From DATAES01 sp963721305 (GTDB taxonomy: Bacteria; Actinomycetota; Acidimicrobiia; Acidimicrobiales; JACDCH01): DNA of 64,000 bases. Numbering within the stretch: position 1 is the stretch's first letter; each line of letters begins with the position of its first letter. Made by a program: the position numbers and the translations under genes. The notes under the pieces are model-generated. The model made no database searches and was not told the DNA's origin. It worked only from the letters and a program-made list of their open reading frames with translations. Shown here in pieces: positions 61,756 to 64,000 of this stretch. The stretch lies in contig CAVRIR010000004.1 in NCBI GenBank assembly GCA_963721305.1, forward strand, positions 434,001 to 498,000. The letters are read 5' to 3'.

Positions 61756-63909
61756 GTGCAAGCCTTGCTTGCGATGCTCCGATCGCTGTGGCACGGCATC
61801 GTCTTCGTGTTCGTCGCGTTGCTCACGCCCGTGGTCGCGGTCGTGATCATCCTCGCGACCCTGATCTTCCTGCCCTTGCCGGCCACGCTTCCGGAGGCGC
61901 ATCAAGCGGTCCCGTCGTCGGTCACGCACGTCCTCGACATCGATGGCAACGAGATCGCGACCTTCAAGAAGTTCGACACCAACATCCCCGTCAACCAGAG
62001 CGACATCCCGCAAGTGTTGAAGGACGCGGTCGTCGCCGCCGAGGACAAGCACTTCTACGACCACGGCGGTGTCGACGTCGGCTCGACGGTCCGCGCGCTG
62101 TGGGACGACCTGAGCAACGGCTCGGTCGTGCAGGGCGGCTCGACGATCACGCAGCAGTACGTCAAGAACGTGTTCACCAACGGTGAGCGCAGCATCGGCC
62201 GGAAGGTGCGGGAGGCGATCATCGCGGGCCAGCTCGACCGCCAGCTCGACAAGGACACCATCCTGTTCCGGTACCTGTCGACCATCTACTTCGGCAGCGG
62301 CTCGTACGGCGTCGGCGCGGCCTCGGAGACGTACTTCCGCACGCCTGTCAGCCAGCTCAACCTGTCCCAAGCGGCGCTGCTCGCCGCGGTCATCCCGTCG
62401 CCCAGCAAGTACTCGCCGCTGGTGGATCCGGTGGTCGCCGAGCAACGACGCAAGCTCGTGCTCGACGAGATGCTCCAACAAGGTCGCATCACCCAAGCGG
62501 TGCACGACCTGACGCTGCAAGTGCCCGTGTGGCTCGCGGTCAACGGCCCACCGCCGGGACCGGCAACGATCATCTACCCACCGGAGCAGCAGCAGTCGAC
62601 CCAGCCGTGGTTCACCGAGTACGTCCACTCGTGGCTCGAAGCCAACCTGCCGGGATGCCAACCGAACGCGTGCCCGCTCCTCGACCAGGGCGGCCTTCGT
62701 GTCGTCACGACGCTCGACCCGCGCATGCAACAAGCAGCGCAGGACGAAGTGGCGAGGACGATGGCCAACAACGACCCGGAGCTGCAGATGTCGCTCGTGT
62801 CGGTCGAGCCCCCGACGGGGTTTGTCAAAGCCATGGTCGGTGGCCGTGATTATGGGTTCTCGCAGGTCAACACCGCGCTCGCGCCCCGGCAACCGGGATC
62901 GTCATTCAAACCGTTCGTGCTGGCGTCAGCGTTCGAGCAAGGCGTGCAACCGTCGAAGGTGTACTCGGGCGCGCCGCTGAAGCTGCCCGACGGCACGACG
63001 ATCCAGAACTACGGCGGTGAGTCCTTCGGCAAACTCGACCTGCGGCACGCGACGTGGCAGAGCGTGAACGGTGTGTACGCGCGCCTCGTGCTCGACACGG
63101 GCGTCGACAAGACGATGGCCATGGCGCAGCGGCTCGGCGCCGACATGCCGACGTACGACCCTTCGAAGTACGGCGCCAGCGTCGCCCTCGGTGTCATCGA
63201 CGTGTCGCCGTTGCAGATGGCGTCCGCGTACGGCGTGTTCGCCAACCATGGCAAGCGCGCCGCGCCCACACCGGTGCTGCAGGTGTTCGGACCGGACGGC
63301 AAGCTCATCATCGACAACACACACGCCGCCGAAAACGCGCAACCAGTCGTGTCGGACGTCGTCGCCGACAACGTCACCGACGTGCTGCGTGGCGTGCTCG
63401 TCTCCGGCACCGCCGGGGGCAAAGGGCTCGGTGGCCAACCGGCCGCCGGCAAGACGGGCACCGCCGAGGACGCAGCCAACGCATGGTTCGTGGGCTACAC
63501 GCCGACGCTGTCGACCGCGGTGTGGATGGGTCACCTCCACTGCGGCGCAGGACCGCAGTGCGGGATGCACAACATCAACGGCGTGCGTGAAGTCACGGGC
63601 GGCACGATCCCGGCTTCGACGTGGCAGCGATACATGAAGCGCGCGCTCGTCGGCGTGCCCGTCACCGACTTCAACCAGCCTGCGCCGATCCAGACCTTCG
63701 CCGATGCCGCGAAGCGCGACGCACGCAACGGGTTCGACCCGGGACCGCGCCGGTATCCGGCCGGCGTTCCCGGGGAGGCTCCTTATGCATACGACGTCGC
63801 GCCGCCGGACGCGGCTGCGCCCACGACGTCGACGAGCACCACGACATCCACGACGACACCGCATCCTTCGTCGACCGTCGTGCCACCATCGACGGTTCTC
63901 GGCAACTGA
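61756..63909 (+). CDS. Class A penicillin-binding protein (PonA2-like by context)
   Basis: This 717-residue protein has a short cytoplasmic head and a membrane helix (about 12-40). The glycosyltransferase domain has AAEDKHFYDHGGVD and GGSTITQQYVKN, with later RKVREAIIAGQLDRQLDKD. The transpeptidase domain has SSFKPF (SxxK), SVN (SxN) and KTGT. A Thr/Ser/Pro-rich tail follows. It polymerises and crosslinks peptidoglycan. GTG 61756 was chosen; an ATG six codons in is possible. Its location near WhiB and ArsA genes recalls ponA2. Confidence 0.94.
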   Translation: MQALLAMLRSLWHGIVFVFVALLTPVVAVVIILATLIFLPLPATLPEAHQAVPSSVTHVLDIDGNEIATFKKFDTNIPVNQSDIPQVLKDAVVAAEDKHFYDHGGVDVGSTVRALWDDLSNGSVVQGGSTITQQYVKNVFTNGERSIGRKVREAIIAGQLDRQLDKDTILFRYLSTIYFGSGSYGVGAASETYFRTPVSQLNLSQAALLAAVIPSPSKYSPLVDPVVAEQRRKLVLDEMLQQGRITQAVHDLTLQVPVWLAVNGPPPGPATIIYPPEQQQSTQPWFTEYVHSWLEANLPGCQPNACPLLDQGGLRVVTTLDPRMQQAAQDEVARTMANNDPELQMSLVSVEPPTGFVKAMVGGRDYGFSQVNTALAPRQPGSSFKPFVLASAFEQGVQPSKVYSGAPLKLPDGTTIQNYGGESFGKLDLRHATWQSVNGVYARLVLDTGVDKTMAMAQRLGADMPTYDPSKYGASVALGVIDVSPLQMASAYGVFANHGKRAAPTPVLQVFGPDGKLIIDNTHAAENAQPVVSDVVADNVTDVLRGVLVSGTAGGKGLGGQPAAGKTGTAEDAANAWFVGYTPTLSTAVWMGHLHCGAGPQCGMHNINGVREVTGGTIPASTWQRYMKRALVGVPVTDFNQPAPIQTFADAAKRDARNGFDPGPRRYPAGVPGEAPYAYDVAPPDAAAPTTSTSTTTSTTTPHPSSTVVPPSTVLGN

Positions 63910-64000
63910 CGGCTACCCGCCTGGCTGCGGGCTCCCGTCCGGGCACTTGAGCACGGACGAGCACGACAGGCGGATGAGCGGGGCGAAGTACACCGCGTCG
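63910..64000. other. Window end, no supported gene
   Basis: The last 91 bp after the PBP stop contain no recognisable coding or RNA signal. A gene on the minus strand could end here, but too little is visible. Confidence 0.3.

Overview
The window is high-GC DNA with tightly packed genes, many ATGA/GTGA overlaps and frequent GTG starts. A BldD-type regulator, a WhiB-type iron-sulfur protein, a GerW-type sporulation protein, paired ArsA-like ATPases, F420-type oxidoreductases, an acyl-CoA carboxylase epsilon subunit and a Prim-PolC/LigC repair pair all point to Actinomycetota. A deep-branching class such as Acidimicrobiia is plausible, but that is inference and no 16S rRNA is present.

Layout. 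0-1.3 kb: a HEPN/MNT toxin-antitoxin pair cut by the window edge, tRNA-Ser(GGA) and the SRP RNA. 1.3-4.1 kb: dnaX-ybaB-recR. 4.3-9.9 kb: thiolase, then divergent crotonyl-CoA carboxylase/reductase, epimerase and an ABC exporter-like pair. 10-13.7 kb: a 5' nuclease, Prim-PolC and convergent LigC. 13.7-20.8 kb: acyl-CoA carboxylase beta and epsilon subunits, a phosphoesterase, a degenerate GGDEF protein, and the operon hbd-aat-ethylmalonyl-CoA mutase. 20.9-29.4 kb: small enzymes, a cyclophilin, bldD, lysC, asd, threonine dehydratase, gerW. 29.5-35 kb: an oxygenase, methyltransferase and acyl-CoA ligase group. 35-40.4 kb: envelope proteins and glycosyltransferases. 40.5-51.3 kb: a degraded accessory stretch with an IS remnant, a multiply frameshifted integrase, a truncated cyclase and a frameshifted large regulator, bounded by tRNA-Pro(CGG). 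51.4-64 kb: signalling proteins, an ArsA pair, NfeD, a WhiB/WblA-like protein, selB-thioesterase-selA, an orphan clpP, an ArsR operon and a class A PBP.

Functionally, thiolase, 3-hydroxybutyryl-CoA dehydrogenase, Ccr, epimerase, ethylmalonyl-CoA mutase and the carboxylase subunits supply much of the ethylmalonyl-CoA route for C2 assimilation. The nuclease, polymerase and ligase look like a compact gap-repair set. The ArsA pair, WhiB and class A PBP recall the conserved wblA/whiB4 neighbourhood of other actinobacteria, here interrupted by selenocysteine genes.

Two sequence-level features stand out. A roughly 52-bp palindromic intergenic element occurs five times, four of them between convergent genes. 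Several otherwise well-preserved genes (selA, an acyl-CoA ligase, a GNAT, a large ATPase regulator, an integrase) carry single-base frameshifts, some at short G/C runs. These may be sequencing errors or real decay; reads would decide.
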